A stretch of 64,000 bases of DNA, from the NCBI GenBank assembly GCA_017538795.1, contig JAFYIE010000075.1, forward strand, positions 1 to 64,000. Reading direction: 5' to 3'. The translations under genes and the position numbers were made by a program. Source of the DNA: Bacteroidales bacterium (GTDB lineage Bacteria > Bacteroidota > Bacteroidia > Bacteroidales > F082). The notes under the pieces were generated by a model. It was not told the origin of the DNA, made no database searches, and saw only the letters and a program-made list of their open reading frames with translations. Below, in pieces: positions 26,963 to 39,006 of the stretch. How positions within the stretch are numbered: the stretch's first letter is position 1; the number at the start of each line of letters is the position of its first letter.

Positions 26963-27994
26963 ATGAAGCGAGGATTTGGAAGTGACAACCATTCGGGCAT
27001 CTGCCCTGAGGTTTTGAAGGCTATCGCCGACGCTAATGTGGATCATGCTTTGGCATATGGCGACGACGAATATTGTGCGAGAGTTGAGAAGCTGTTCAAG
27101 CAACACTTTGGCGATCAAGCTGTTGTGTCGTTTGTCTTCAACGGGACTGGCGCCAACACTATGGCTATCGACGCCATGGTGCGTTCTCACGAGGCTGTTA
27201 TTTGTGCCGAGACCGCTCACGTCAATGTCGATGAGTGCGGCGCGCCACAGCGTATCGTAGGATGCCGTCTGCTCACCGTCGACACTCCCGATGGCAAGCT
27301 CACTCCGGAGCTGGTGATGACACGCATGCATGGCTTCGGCTTCGAGCATCATTCGCAGCCTAAGGCGATCACGATAACGCAATCCACAGAGCTTGGAACG
27401 CTCTATACTATCAACGAAATCAAGGCTTTAGCTGATTTGGCTCACGCGCATAATATGTATCTGCACATGGACGGCGCTCGTCTCGCCAACGCTGCGGTGG
27501 CATTAAATTGTACTTTCAAGGCGATGACTACCGACGCCGGTGTCGATGTCGTTTCGTTCGGCGGCACGAAAAACGGCCTGATGATAGGGGAGTCGGTGGT
27601 GTTTCTGAATCCTGAATTGGCTAAAGATTACAAATATCGCCGCAAGCAAGGGCTTCAGCTCTGCTCGAAGATGCGTTTCCTCGCTGTGCAATTCGAGGCA
27701 TATTTCAACGACGAGCTCTGGCGTCGCAACGCGGAGCATTCCAACCGCATGGCGCAGCTATTATATAATAAGGTGAAGGACATCCCGCAGGTGAAAGTGG
27801 TTTATCCTGTGCAAGTCAACGGAGTGTTTGTGCAGCTTCCTCGCAAGGTTTGGACCGAGCTGCAGAAGCAGTATTTCTTCTACGACTGGGACTTCGACAA
27901 CGACGTCGTCCGCTGGATGTGCTCGTTCGACACCACTGAAGAAGATATCGAGAACTTTGTAGCGGCTTTGAAAACTTTAGTCGTTAGTTGTTAG
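26963..27994 (+). CDS. Low-specificity threonine aldolase / beta-eliminating lyase family
   Basis: A 343-residue fold-type I PLP enzyme, probably cleaving L-threonine or allo-threonine to glycine and acetaldehyde. The N-terminal FGSDNHSGICPEVL, the YGDDEYCARVE segment, GTGANTMAIDAM, the HMDGARLANA motif and the PLP lysine Lys203 in SFGGTKNG are all family-typical. The final residues (TLVVSC) are encoded within heptad array D and the stop overlaps the convergent aldo/keto reductase stop by 4 bases. Confidence 0.92.
   Translation: MKRGFGSDNHSGICPEVLKAIADANVDHALAYGDDEYCARVEKLFKQHFGDQAVVSFVFNGTGANTMAIDAMVRSHEAVICAETAHVNVDECGAPQRIVGCRLLTVDTPDGKLTPELVMTRMHGFGFEHHSQPKAITITQSTELGTLYTINEIKALADLAHAHNMYLHMDGARLANAAVALNCTFKAMTTDAGVDVVSFGGTKNGLMIGESVVFLNPELAKDYKYRRKQGLQLCSKMRFLAVQFEAYFNDELWRRNAEHSNRMAQLLYNKVKDIPQVKVVYPVQVNGVFVQLPRKVWTELQKQYFFYDWDFDNDVVRWMCSFDTTEEDIENFVAALKTLVVSC
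27974..27994. repeat. Heptad repeat array D (convergent gene ends)
   Basis: Three perfect-period units ending in TAG (TAG at 27978, 27985 and 27992), one in each forward frame. The aldolase stops at the third; the convergent gene stops at TAA of the opposite strand (27991-27993). The array is inside the coding end of the aldolase. Confidence 0.55.
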
Positions 27995-29373
27995 AAGTTT
28001 CGTTTCAGCGTCTCAACAATATCGTTGATTCGCGTCAGCTGCTCGGGGATGTTGATGTGCTGCGGACAATGCGACACACACTGACGGCAGCCGATGCAAT
28101 GCTCCACTTGCCGGTCGGCCTCCAGCTGACGATTGTACTCAATCAGGAAACGACGGCGCAATCTTCTGTATTCACTCGACTGCGAGTCTGTCTCGATTGT
28201 TCCCTCGTTCACGCATTTGTTGTAGAAACCGAAGTTCGTCGGGATGTCGATGCCGTAAGGACATGGCATGCAATATTGGCAAGCCGTGCACGGGATAATA
28301 GGATATTTCAGGTATTTGTCGGCCACATCCATCAAAAGCGAAAGTTCTTCGTCGGTGCAAGGATGCAGCGGGCAATAAGTTCTCAGGTTGTCCTGCAGAT
28401 GCTCCATATACGTCATCCCGCTCAACACTGTAAGCACGTTAGGGTAGGTGCCCACAAAACGAAACGCCCACGATGCCACACTGCTCTGCGGAGTGCGTTG
28501 CTTCAGGGTGTTGGCGAGCACATCCGGGAGGTTCGACAACCTTCCGCCAAGAAGCGGCTCCATGATGACGACAGGGATATTCAAGTCGGTGAGGCGTTTA
28601 TAGAGATAATCGGCGTTGACGTTGTGTTTGCTGAGGTCATGCGCATGCTCCCAGTCGACGTAGTTCATCTCGATCTGCACAAAATCCCAGTGATATTTGT
28701 CGTGGTTGTCGAGAAGCCATTCGATGACGCGCTGGTCGCCATGAAACGAGAAGCCGAGGTTGCGGATGCGTCCAGCCTTACGTTCGTCCTGCACGAAGTC
28801 GATCATGCCGTTCTCGATGTAACGCTTCTGAAACGTCTCCCAGCCATCCAAATCCTTGCTGCCGTTGCCCACTGAATGCAAAAGATAATAGTCGAAATAG
28901 TTGGTTTGCAACTTCTCGAAAGAGTCATGATACATCTTTATCGAAGCCTCGCGGCTCCAGAATTGTGGCGCAAAGTTCGACATTTTGGTTGCAAGATAAT
29001 AGCTGTCGCGAGGATAGCGGCTCAACGCGATGCCTGTAGAAGTTTCAGAATTTCCGCGGCAATAAACAGGGGAGGTGTCGTAGTAGTTCACGCCGTGTTC
29101 CATGGCATAATCCACCAATTTGTTCACCATTTCCTGATCTATCGCGTCGTTTTTGTTTGGCAAACGCATCATGCCGTATCCGAGAATCGACACCTTGTCG
29201 CCGGTGTTATGGTTTACTCGATACGTCATTTTATCCTTCGGGATGTCGCCCACAGAATATGTCGTTTCTTTATCTAAACTATCTGATTTACAACTAGATA
29301 ATGCCACCGCCGACACTGCTGCCGTAGCCCCGATGACCCTTAAGAAATCTTTTCTTGATATATTGTTTTCCAT
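27991..29373 (-). CDS. Exported 4Fe-4S aldo/keto reductase
   Basis: A 460-residue protein. The N terminus combines a Tat-like SRKDFLRVIG motif, a hydrophobic stretch and a lipobox-like LSSC at about 25-28, so it is probably a membrane-anchored protein outside the cytoplasm. The AKR barrel spans about 45-330, with DTSPVY (tetrad Asp, Tyr), ATKM (Lys) and LLHS (His). A C-terminal domain carries CTACQYCMPCP and CIGCRQCVSHCP, two predicted [4Fe-4S] clusters. It lies 2 bases downstream of the polyferredoxin gene, its likely electron partner. The substrate is unknown. Confidence 0.87.
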   Translation of the reverse strand: MENNISRKDFLRVIGATAAVSAVALSSCKSDSLDKETTYSVGDIPKDKMTYRVNHNTGDKVSILGYGMMRLPNKNDAIDQEMVNKLVDYAMEHGVNYYDTSPVYCRGNSETSTGIALSRYPRDSYYLATKMSNFAPQFWSREASIKMYHDSFEKLQTNYFDYYLLHSVGNGSKDLDGWETFQKRYIENGMIDFVQDERKAGRIRNLGFSFHGDQRVIEWLLDNHDKYHWDFVQIEMNYVDWEHAHDLSKHNVNADYLYKRLTDLNIPVVIMEPLLGGRLSNLPDVLANTLKQRTPQSSVASWAFRFVGTYPNVLTVLSGMTYMEHLQDNLRTYCPLHPCTDEELSLLMDVADKYLKYPIIPCTACQYCMPCPYGIDIPTNFGFYNKCVNEGTIETDSQSSEYRRLRRRFLIEYNRQLEADRQVEHCIGCRQCVSHCPQHINIPEQLTRINDIVETLKRNF

Positions 29374-29375
29374 GA

Positions 29376-30857
29376 TTAGACACTCCTATGAATTAAATTG
29401 CCTTCCACATAAATCGCACTGAACGGACGTGCCGGGCAAACGTGTTCGCATGCACCGCATCCTATGCAGCGTTCCTCATTAATAATAGGTATCTTCGGCG
29501 ACGCGGCATCATCCGAATCGTAAGGCATCATGGTGATTGCGCCTGAAGGACAATGTTTCGCGCAGTTGCCGCACGATACGCCGTCGCGCAATGGCACGCA
29601 GTTACGTCCGATCCACACGGCATGACCGATCTGAATGGCTGTCTTCTCCTCACGCGTTATCTTGCGAATGGCGCCAGCGGGACAGACCTCCGAACATGCA
29701 GTACACTCCGGACGGCAGTAGCCGCGCTCAAACGACATCTCAGGCTGCATGAAAGTATCAAGTTTCGACGAAGCTCGAAGCACGTCGTTCGGGCATGCCT
29801 GCACGCACAACTGGCATCCTGTGCAACGCGAGCTGAAGTTTTCCAAGCTCACCGAACCCGCAGGTTTCAAAGACGTTTCACGCTTCGGTGCTTTCTTCTT
29901 TTCTATGGTCGCGAGGCCACCATCCACAACTTTTTCCTGAGCTTTCAAAGTAGAAGCCGCTGCAATGGTGGCAACGGTTGCTAAAAATGTTTTTCGCGAG
30001 GTTTTGCCAGAGTTCTCAAAGTTCTCAGAACTCTCTGTGTTTTTTTTACTCGCGCTATAAACCATCGCACTTTTCTTGCACCCGCTCACGCAATTGAAGC
30101 ACATCACACATTTCGAATAGTCAATTATATGATTTTTGGCATCAATCGCCGAGCAACGGCAGTTTTTCTCACAAAGTCCGCAGCTGTTGCACTTTTCAGT
30201 GTTGAAATGTAGCTTTAAAATTGAAAATTTCGACAATGAGCCCAGCAACGCTCCAACAGGGCAGATGCTGTTGCAATACCAACGTCCGTTTACAAGAGCT
30301 AATATGGTGATTATCAGAAAGTAAGCGATTGAAATTATAAAAATCGGCATGCTCTTGATATAGACATCGACATGATAAAATGCGTAGCTGTGCCAACGCT
30401 CAGCGAAATATGCTAACACATTGTTAATCAACTCATAAACAGGCGCGAAAAGGTTCGACGCAAATCGCCCGAAGATGCTGTATGGCTCGATGAAGATGGC
30501 GATAGAAGTGAAGCCGAAAGCAATCAGCAAAAAGAAAGCCAAGCCTATGTAATAACGGTATCTCTTGCGTCTTTTGAAGCGATAACGGTTCTTCTTCCGT
30601 TTCTCGGCGATATGTGCGATGCCGTCCTGATAGATACCGAGAGGGCAGATGATGGAGCAGTAGACACGGCCGAAAAGCAAGGTGACAACAACGATACCAA
30701 TGAGCACGACGATGCTCGAAGCAAGTATCGCAGGCACAAACTGCAGCTTCGCCATCCAGCCGAACCAGGCATGAAGCGCTCCTGAAAAGTCCAAAAAAAG
30801 CAACGTAATCAATATGAAACTGATCGTCGCTAAAAGAATTCGTAGTTTTCTTAACAT
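29376..30857 (-). CDS. NapH/NapG-like fused membrane polyferredoxin
   Basis: A 493-residue protein. Residues 1-215 have about four to five membrane helices of the NapH/NosR type, with CSIICPLG and CNSICPVG after helices. Two clusters follow (CNSCGLCEKNC, CVMCFNCVSGC). Around residue 270 there is an internal SRKTFL with a hydrophobic stretch ending in LKAQ, like a second Tat-type signal, and then a NapG-like part with four more Cys motifs (CTGCQLCVQACP, CTACSEVCP, CGNCAKHCP, CIGCGACEHVCP). It looks like a NapH-NapG fusion carrying electrons from quinol across the membrane, probably to the adjacent reductase. No napA is seen nearby, so a role in nitrate reduction is not supported. Confidence 0.85.
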   Translation of the reverse strand: MLRKLRILLATISFILITLLFLDFSGALHAWFGWMAKLQFVPAILASSIVVLIGIVVVTLLFGRVYCSIICPLGIYQDGIAHIAEKRKKNRYRFKRRKRYRYYIGLAFFLLIAFGFTSIAIFIEPYSIFGRFASNLFAPVYELINNVLAYFAERWHSYAFYHVDVYIKSMPIFIISIAYFLIITILALVNGRWYCNSICPVGALLGSLSKFSILKLHFNTEKCNSCGLCEKNCRCSAIDAKNHIIDYSKCVMCFNCVSGCKKSAMVYSASKKNTESSENFENSGKTSRKTFLATVATIAAASTLKAQEKVVDGGLATIEKKKAPKRETSLKPAGSVSLENFSSRCTGCQLCVQACPNDVLRASSKLDTFMQPEMSFERGYCRPECTACSEVCPAGAIRKITREEKTAIQIGHAVWIGRNCVPLRDGVSCGNCAKHCPSGAITMMPYDSDDAASPKIPIINEERCIGCGACEHVCPARPFSAIYVEGNLIHRSV

Positions 30858-30873
30858 ATTTATAATGTTTTCA

Positions 30874-32946
<2,073 letters not shown>

Positions 32947-33957
32947 CTACAAATAAGCAAATGAAAAAAATATCATGACGGTGTTCAACAACGCAAACAG
33001 TATGTAACATGTCAACACCAGCCATTTGTTTTTCGTCCAAAAAGCTGAATTTTTATAAAACTCTTTCCATCCCACGTAGCCGGCAATGACATATGTTGGT
33101 ATTGCCATAAGCTGAATCTCAAAATCGTAGGTGAACAATGAGCAGAATATGATAATCAGCGTTGGAAGCACCAGCAGTATGTATTTGCGCGACACTCTGA
33201 AAAATCCAAATATCAGAAGTAACGACAGAGGCGGCACCATCACTCCAAGCAGGAAGAAAATCACCCACGCGGGGAAGATGGTTTCAAACATCGGCTCGTT
33301 GAAAAAAGCCGTCAACGCCACAAATGGTCTGTGATAAATCACAAGGTCAACAACCGTTTGTGTGACGCCTACAGCCACAACATAGCCTATCAAAGTCATC
33401 AGCGCGCCTTTCCAATTTCTAAGGATAAGAAGCGTCATAACTATACCTATATAATATATGAAACTCTGATAACAAACGGCGAACCCAAGTCCAACAACAA
33501 ATCCAGCAATGATGAATGTGGTACGGTGAAACTTCTCTATCTCATTGTTGTCCAACAAGTTATGTTGTTTAACAATAAGAAGTGTGCTATAAAGCAAAAA
33601 TGGCAAAGCCACCACAGCAGATATCGGATGTACGCTTGCATACGGCATGCACCATAATAAAGAACATAACACGGCAATCTCCAAAGCCGTTGTCTTGTCG
33701 GCTATGATTTTAGTTATCCTATATGCCAACGTGATGATTAGCAAAGAAAAAGCCCCGAAGACAAGTCTCGCGATATAAACCACCCAAGGATTGACCATCC
33801 AGGTTTCAGGTATCGAGTAATAATTGAACTCTCTTGAACTTGTGATTGAGCCGTCGGTAAATATCACCGCCAAAACTCTTAAAACCGCAGCCAGCGCCAA
33901 TATCAGCATCAGCGGGTGCTTTATGTTGAAAAACAAAATTTTCTCTTTTACATTCAT
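32947..33957 (-). CDS. Polytopic membrane protein, possibly glycosyltransferase-like (GT39/ArnT type)
   Basis: A 336-residue protein with about nine hydrophobic helices. The N-terminal half is weakly like GT-C fold membrane transferases (Arg/Lys-rich first loop after helix 1, TSSREFNYYSIPETWMVNPW), but I see no clear acidic catalytic motif after the first helix, and the protein is short for that group. Promoter element at 33980-33987. Function unknown. Confidence 0.7.
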   Translation of the reverse strand: MNVKEKILFFNIKHPLMLILALAAVLRVLAVIFTDGSITSSREFNYYSIPETWMVNPWVVYIARLVFGAFSLLIITLAYRITKIIADKTTALEIAVLCSLLWCMPYASVHPISAVVALPFLLYSTLLIVKQHNLLDNNEIEKFHRTTFIIAGFVVGLGFAVCYQSFIYYIGIVMTLLILRNWKGALMTLIGYVVAVGVTQTVVDLVIYHRPFVALTAFFNEPMFETIFPAWVIFFLLGVMVPPLSLLLIFGFFRVSRKYILLVLPTLIIIFCSLFTYDFEIQLMAIPTYVIAGYVGWKEFYKNSAFWTKNKWLVLTCYILFALLNTVMIFFSFAYL

Positions 33958-33979
33958 ATTTTCAATATGCTTTAACTTG

Positions 33980-33987
33980 CAAAGATA
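33980..33987 (-). promoter_or_regulatory. -7 promoter element for the membrane protein-ligA operon
   Basis: TATCTTTG on the - strand, 22 bases upstream of the start at 33957; a possible TTG -33 element lies at 34010-34012. Confidence 0.65.
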
Positions 33988-34065
33988 AGATTTTTTTCGG
34001 AAAATTTTTCAATTTCTTAAAAAATTAATTTCATAAAAATTAGTCTGATTTTTTAATAAAATGTG

Positions 34066-34073
34066 TATTTTTG
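34066..34073 (+). promoter_or_regulatory. -7 promoter element for the beta-galactosidase gene
   Basis: TATTTTTG matches TAnnTTTG, 34 bases upstream of ATG 34108, in a spacer of about 80% A+T. Confidence 0.7.
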
Positions 34074-34107
34074 TAGATTGTATCTAAATTTTTAAAACTA
34101 TTTAAAA

Positions 34108-37100
34108 ATGAAAAATAAATTTGCTATCTTGTTAAGTGTCATGTTGTTATCATTAACAATGAAGGCGCAGAAAGTTGAAATCAAAGACTGGTGGAATGAT
34201 TTGTCGGTGTATCAGGTCAACAAAATCGCGCCTCGCGTCAACGTGATTCCTTATTCAAACGACAAAGACATCGACGAGCTCGCATATTATAATTCCGACT
34301 TCTACAGATGCCTCAACGGCGAGTGGAGTTTCTATCTCAGCAAGAACTCAGAGGGCAAAATAGAAGGTTTTCAGGATCCGAATTTCGATTCAAGACGTTG
34401 GAAAACAGTAAAAGTCCCGGGCAACTGGGAACTGCAGGGTCACGACAATCCCGTTTATGTGAACGTGGCTAATGAGTTTAAATCGAACCCGCCTTACGCT
34501 CCAACTGAATTCAATCCTATCGGACATTACATCTATGAGTTCGATGTCCCTGCTTCTTGGCAAGGTCGCAACATCTACATCAATTTCGGCGCCGTAAAAT
34601 CGGCCATGTATCTCTGGATCAACGGCAATTTCGTGGGCTATTCCGAAGACTCCAAGACTCCGGCGGAGTTCGACATCACGAAGTTCGTGCAATACAACGG
34701 ACATAACATCCTCGCCATGCAGGTGTATCGTTTCAGCGACGGCTCTTACCTCGAGGCTCAGGATTTCTGGCGCATGAGCGGAATAACACGCGACGTGATT
34801 CTCTATTCAAAACCTAAACTCAACGTCTTCGATTTCTTCGCGAAAGCAGGCCTCGACAGCAACTACGAGAACGGTACCTTCGAGATGACCGCCGACATCA
34901 ACTTCGACGCGAAGAATATCCCGAGCTCGTTCACCTTGGAAGTCACGATATCAGGCTTGGACAAAAACGGGAAAGAAATAAACAAAAGGATAGCCAAAAA
35001 CATCCACAAGAAAGATCTTAAGAAGTTCAAAGACAAGCAGTTATATACTTTTAAAATCGACAAGTTCTTCATCCCCGACGTCAAACAATGGTCGGCCGAG
35101 AAACCTAATCTTTACAACCTGACAATCAAAATCAAAGATAAAAAAGGCAACCTGATTGAATGCGTGGGCTCGAAAATAGGCTTCCGCACCGTCGAGATCA
35201 AAGGTGGACTGCTGCGAGTGAACGGAAAGCCTGTCTTGGTGAAAGGTGTGAACCGCCACGAACATAGCGGCGAGACCGGACAATATGTCGACCGCAAAAC
35301 CATGCTCGACGACATCAAGATAATGCTCGAAAACAACATCAACACGGTGCGCACCTGCCATTATCCTGACGACATCTACTGGTATGAACTCTGCGACAAA
35401 TACGGCATCTACGTCATCGACGAGGCTAACAACGAGTCGCATCCGCAAGGCTACGAAGAGAACAGCCTCGCCAAGAAAAACGAGTGGAAAAACGCCTTCC
35501 TGTACAGATGCAAAAACATGCTCGAACGCGACAAAAACCATCCTTCTATCATCGTCTGGTCGGTGGGCAACGAATGCGGCAACGGCGTCTGCACCATGGC
35601 GTGCTACGACTGGATGAAGAAACGCGACACCCGCCCCGTCATATGCGAACGCGCCATCTACGACTACAACACCGACTTCATCGGACTGATGTATTCAAGC
35701 GTCGATTACCTCAAAGATTTCGTCGAGAAAAAACTCGACAGCAAAAATCGCCCGTTCATCATGGTGGAATACTGCCACGCCATGGGCAACAGCTGCGGCG
35801 GTCTCCAGGATTACATGGATCTTTTCTATAAATATCCTCAGCTTCAAGGCGGCTGCATCTGGGACTTCGTCGACCAGACTTTCGTGATGTTCGACGAGAG
35901 AACAAAAACGCGATGGTACGCCGCCGGTGGCGATCTGGGCGACATCCCTGACTGCGGCAACGACGACAGCTTCTGCGTCAACGGCTTGATAACCAGCGAC
36001 AGAAAGCCTCACCGCCACATGGACGAGGTAAGGAAATGCTATCAGAACATTAAAGTCACGCCTGTCGACATCGAAAGAGGCGTTTTTTCAATAGAAAATC
36101 ATTATCTGTTCACCGACTTGAGCGAACTCGAATGCAGCTACGCCATATTCTCCAACGAAAGCAAGATGACCGTCAACACATTTGAGTTTGAATGCGCTCC
36201 GGGCGAGACCAAGAATGTCGAGCTGCCGATACCGATCATCAGCGGCAAGCCAAACCAGGAGTTTTTCATCAACTTCTCGTTCAAGCTCAAGAAAGGCAAC
36301 GGTTTGATAAACGAAGGTCACGAGGTGGCTTACGAGCAGATTCCTCTGAATTTCAAGTCGGCGAAACTAAAGGAAATAACTAATGTGCCAAAGCTCAACG
36401 TCAAGAACGACAACGACGTCATCATTTTGAGTAACAACGACTTCAGCTTTAAGATCGACAAGAAAAAAGGTCTGCCGACATCGTTTGTTTACAAAGGCGA
36501 CGAGCTTCTCGAAGGAGCGATGAGGCCTAATTTCTGGCGCGCCCCGACACTCAACGACGACGTGGACTGGAACGGCAGAAGACTCTGGGATGAAGTGGGA
36601 CTCAGCGACCTCACCATCGGCAAAAACAAGAAATTCGACGTCAAGAGAATCGACGCCGGCCGTGCAGCAGTGACCGTTGAACTTGAGTTCTTAAACAAAA
36701 ACGGCGGCATAGTGCTGAGCACCATCCAGTCGTACGAAGTCGACGGCCTAGGAAACGTCGTCGTGACGATGAAGGTGATACCTTCAGAAGAAGTCGTCAC
36801 CTTCCCGAAGATCGGAACACAGCTGCTCATGCCGTCACAATTTAACAAGGTGAGATATTTCGGCAAAGACACCGAGAACTATCCCGACAGAAACGCATCG
36901 GGTAGGTTAGGAGTGTACGAGAAAAACGCCAACGAGTTCTTCGAGATGCATGAAGAACCACAGGAAAGCGGCAACCGCAACGAGGTCAGATGGTTCGCCG
37001 TGACAAACAAAGTGGGCGACGGACTGTTTGTGAGCGGCGCCGAACACCTCAACTTCAGCATCTATAACTATTCTGACGCCGACCTGACAAAGGCCGAGAG

Positions 37101-37308
37101 AATAAATCAAATCGTTCCGGTTGGCTATTGGACAGTCAACATCGACTACAAACAGGCTCCATTGGGAACCGCCACCTGCGGCCCAGGCGCGCTTGACAAG
37201 TACTTGATTAAGAACGATGTATACGAATACACATTCTGCTTACGTCCGTTCAAGAAACTCGACACAAAGCCGGAAAATCTGTATCAGGAAAATATTTTCA
37301 AGAAATAA
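34108..37308 (+). CDS. Secreted LacZ-type GH2 beta-galactosidase
   Basis: A 1066-residue glycoside hydrolase family 2 enzyme releasing beta-linked galactose. Signal peptide 1-21 (ending MKAQ) places it in the periplasm or outside. The jelly-roll sugar-binding domain (WELQGHDNPVYVN), two Ig-like domains around the TIM barrel, acid/base Glu489 in WSVGNECG and nucleophile Glu554 in MVEYCHAMGN are visible, with NRHEH and RTCHYP typical of LacZ. The C-terminal beta-galactosidase small domain ends about residue 1050. The first gene before a peptide transporter 18 bases downstream. Unlike the GH2 enzyme at 342 it has the simple LacZ architecture. Confidence 0.95.
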   Translation: MKNKFAILLSVMLLSLTMKAQKVEIKDWWNDLSVYQVNKIAPRVNVIPYSNDKDIDELAYYNSDFYRCLNGEWSFYLSKNSEGKIEGFQDPNFDSRRWKTVKVPGNWELQGHDNPVYVNVANEFKSNPPYAPTEFNPIGHYIYEFDVPASWQGRNIYINFGAVKSAMYLWINGNFVGYSEDSKTPAEFDITKFVQYNGHNILAMQVYRFSDGSYLEAQDFWRMSGITRDVILYSKPKLNVFDFFAKAGLDSNYENGTFEMTADINFDAKNIPSSFTLEVTISGLDKNGKEINKRIAKNIHKKDLKKFKDKQLYTFKIDKFFIPDVKQWSAEKPNLYNLTIKIKDKKGNLIECVGSKIGFRTVEIKGGLLRVNGKPVLVKGVNRHEHSGETGQYVDRKTMLDDIKIMLENNINTVRTCHYPDDIYWYELCDKYGIYVIDEANNESHPQGYEENSLAKKNEWKNAFLYRCKNMLERDKNHPSIIVWSVGNECGNGVCTMACYDWMKKRDTRPVICERAIYDYNTDFIGLMYSSVDYLKDFVEKKLDSKNRPFIMVEYCHAMGNSCGGLQDYMDLFYKYPQLQGGCIWDFVDQTFVMFDERTKTRWYAAGGDLGDIPDCGNDDSFCVNGLITSDRKPHRHMDEVRKCYQNIKVTPVDIERGVFSIENHYLFTDLSELECSYAIFSNESKMTVNTFEFECAPGETKNVELPIPIISGKPNQEFFINFSFKLKKGNGLINEGHEVAYEQIPLNFKSAKLKEITNVPKLNVKNDNDVIILSNNDFSFKIDKKKGLPTSFVYKGDELLEGAMRPNFWRAPTLNDDVDWNGRRLWDEVGLSDLTIGKNKKFDVKRIDAGRAAVTVELEFLNKNGGIVLSTIQSYEVDGLGNVVVTMKVIPSEEVVTFPKIGTQLLMPSQFNKVRYFGKDTENYPDRNASGRLGVYEKNANEFFEMHEEPQESGNRNEVRWFAVTNKVGDGLFVSGAEHLNFSIYNYSDADLTKAERINQIVPVGYWTVNIDYKQAPLGTATCGPGALDKYLIKNDVYEYTFCLRPFKKLDTKPENLYQENIFKK

Positions 37309-37326
37309 CAATTAAAAATTAAAGAT

Positions 37327-39006
37327 ATGTTTAAAGGTCATCCAAAAGGTTTGTATGCCTTGGCGTTAGCCAACACCGGCGAGCGTTTCGGCTATTACAC
37401 CATGCTTGCTATCTTCGTATTGTTTTTGCAGGCTAAATTCGGTCTCACAGCCACGGCTGCCGGACAGTTCTACGGCATCTTCCTCGCCGCGGTTTATTTC
37501 ATGCCAATCCTTGGCGGTTTCATCGCCGACAAGTTCTGGGGCTTCGGTAAGACCGTCGTCACCGGTATCCTGGTGATGTTCGCGGGTTATCTGCTGCTGT
37601 TCACCCAGAAAGACGCGACAGGCGGCATGGCGTTCACCATGATGATTGCGGCATTGCTATGCATCGCGATAGGAACAGGCCTCTTCAAAGGCAACCTTCA
37701 GGTGATGGTGGGCAACCTCTACGACGACGCGAAATACGCCGCGAAACGTGATGGTGGATTCAGCCTGTTCTACATGGCCATCAACATCGGCTCGATGTTC
37801 GCGCCTACCACAGCGACGGCAGTCACCAACATTTTCTTGGGAAAGAGCGGCCTGACATACGACGCCAACATCCCGTCGTTAGCACATCAGTTCCTCGACG
37901 GGACGATAACACCCGACGGAATGTCACGACTTGAGACGCTGGCATCGGCACAGAGCAGCTTCAGCGGCGACATGACGGCGTTCTGCAGCAACTACATCGA
38001 CTCACTGTCGGAGGCTTACAGCTACGGCTTCGGCATCGCCTGCATCTCGTTGATCCTCTCAATAGCCATCTACTTCGGCTTCCGTAAGTCGTTCAAACAC
38101 GTCGACGTGCGCAAAGGCGAGAAGAAACAAGACGAGGCTGTCGTCGAGCTCACACCGAAGCAGACAAAAGACCGCATCATCGCTTTGTGCCTTGTGTTTG
38201 CCGTCGTCATCTTCTTCTGGATGGCGTTCCAGCAAGCTGGTCTTACGCTCACATACTTTGCCCGCGACTACACCTCATCTGTCGCCACAGGATGGACGCG
38301 AATAGGCTTCGACGTCTTCACCTTGGCAATGATTGCCGTCGGCGTCTACGCCTTGTTTGGAGTGTTCCAAAGCGACACCAAGAAAGGAAAGATATTATCA
38401 GGACTGATTCTCGCGGCATGCGCTGCAGGCGTCTGGTACAAAGCTGCCAATGTTGACAAACTCGTTTGTCTTCTCCCGCAGATTTTCCAACATTTCAACC
38501 CGTTCTTCGTGGTCGCCCTGACACCAGTCTCGATGGCGTTGTTCGGAGCGCTGGCAAAGAAAGGCAAAGAGCCGTCGGCACCGCGTAAGATAGCGTTGGG
38601 AATGCTTGTGGCTGCACTCGGCTACTGCGTGATGGCAGCGGCATCGTTCGGCCTCCCTTCACCAAAAGAGCTCTCCGAGACAGGAGGCGTGAGCAACATC
38701 TTGGTTTCTCCAAACTGGCTTATCTCCACATATTTAGTCCTCACTTTCGGCGAGCTTCTGTTAAGCCCGATGGGAATCTCATTTGTCTCTAAAGTGGCTC
38801 CTCCAAAGCTCAAAGGCTTAATGATGGGACTCTGGTTTGGCGCGACGGCAATAGGCAACTATCTCACCTCAGTCATCAGCTCGATTTGGAACACAGGTCT
38901 CTCGCTGGTGATGATATGGGGCGTCTTGATTATCCTTTGCGTGGTATCCGCAGTATTTATGTTCTCAATGATGAAACGCTTGGAAAATGCAACATCAGAA
39001 TGCTGA
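37327..39006 (+). CDS. POT/PTR family proton-dependent oligopeptide transporter
   Basis: A 559-residue major-facilitator protein of about 14 helices. The N-terminal GERFGYYTM is the POT ExxERFxYY signature and GLFKGNLQVMVGNLY matches the second family motif. It probably imports di- and tripeptides with protons. Transcribed with the beta-galactosidase (18-base spacer of weak AATTAAA heptads), and overlapping by 20 bases the MazG-like gene. Confidence 0.93.
   Translation: MFKGHPKGLYALALANTGERFGYYTMLAIFVLFLQAKFGLTATAAGQFYGIFLAAVYFMPILGGFIADKFWGFGKTVVTGILVMFAGYLLLFTQKDATGGMAFTMMIAALLCIAIGTGLFKGNLQVMVGNLYDDAKYAAKRDGGFSLFYMAINIGSMFAPTTATAVTNIFLGKSGLTYDANIPSLAHQFLDGTITPDGMSRLETLASAQSSFSGDMTAFCSNYIDSLSEAYSYGFGIACISLILSIAIYFGFRKSFKHVDVRKGEKKQDEAVVELTPKQTKDRIIALCLVFAVVIFFWMAFQQAGLTLTYFARDYTSSVATGWTRIGFDVFTLAMIAVGVYALFGVFQSDTKKGKILSGLILAACAAGVWYKAANVDKLVCLLPQIFQHFNPFFVVALTPVSMALFGALAKKGKEPSAPRKIALGMLVAALGYCVMAAASFGLPSPKELSETGGVSNILVSPNWLISTYLVLTFGELLLSPMGISFVSKVAPPKLKGLMMGLWFGATAIGNYLTSVISSIWNTGLSLVMIWGVLIILCVVSAVFMFSMMKRLENATSEC

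Noticed and set aside
27988..28875. A 295-codon open frame opposite the aldo/keto reductase
   Set aside because: Antisense to a gene with Fe-S motifs and AKR tetrad; its His/Val-rich translation has no family features.
29376..30857. Periplasmic nitrate reductase system
   Set aside because: The polyferredoxin resembles NapH/NapG but napA, napB and napD are absent nearby; the partner is an aldo/keto reductase.
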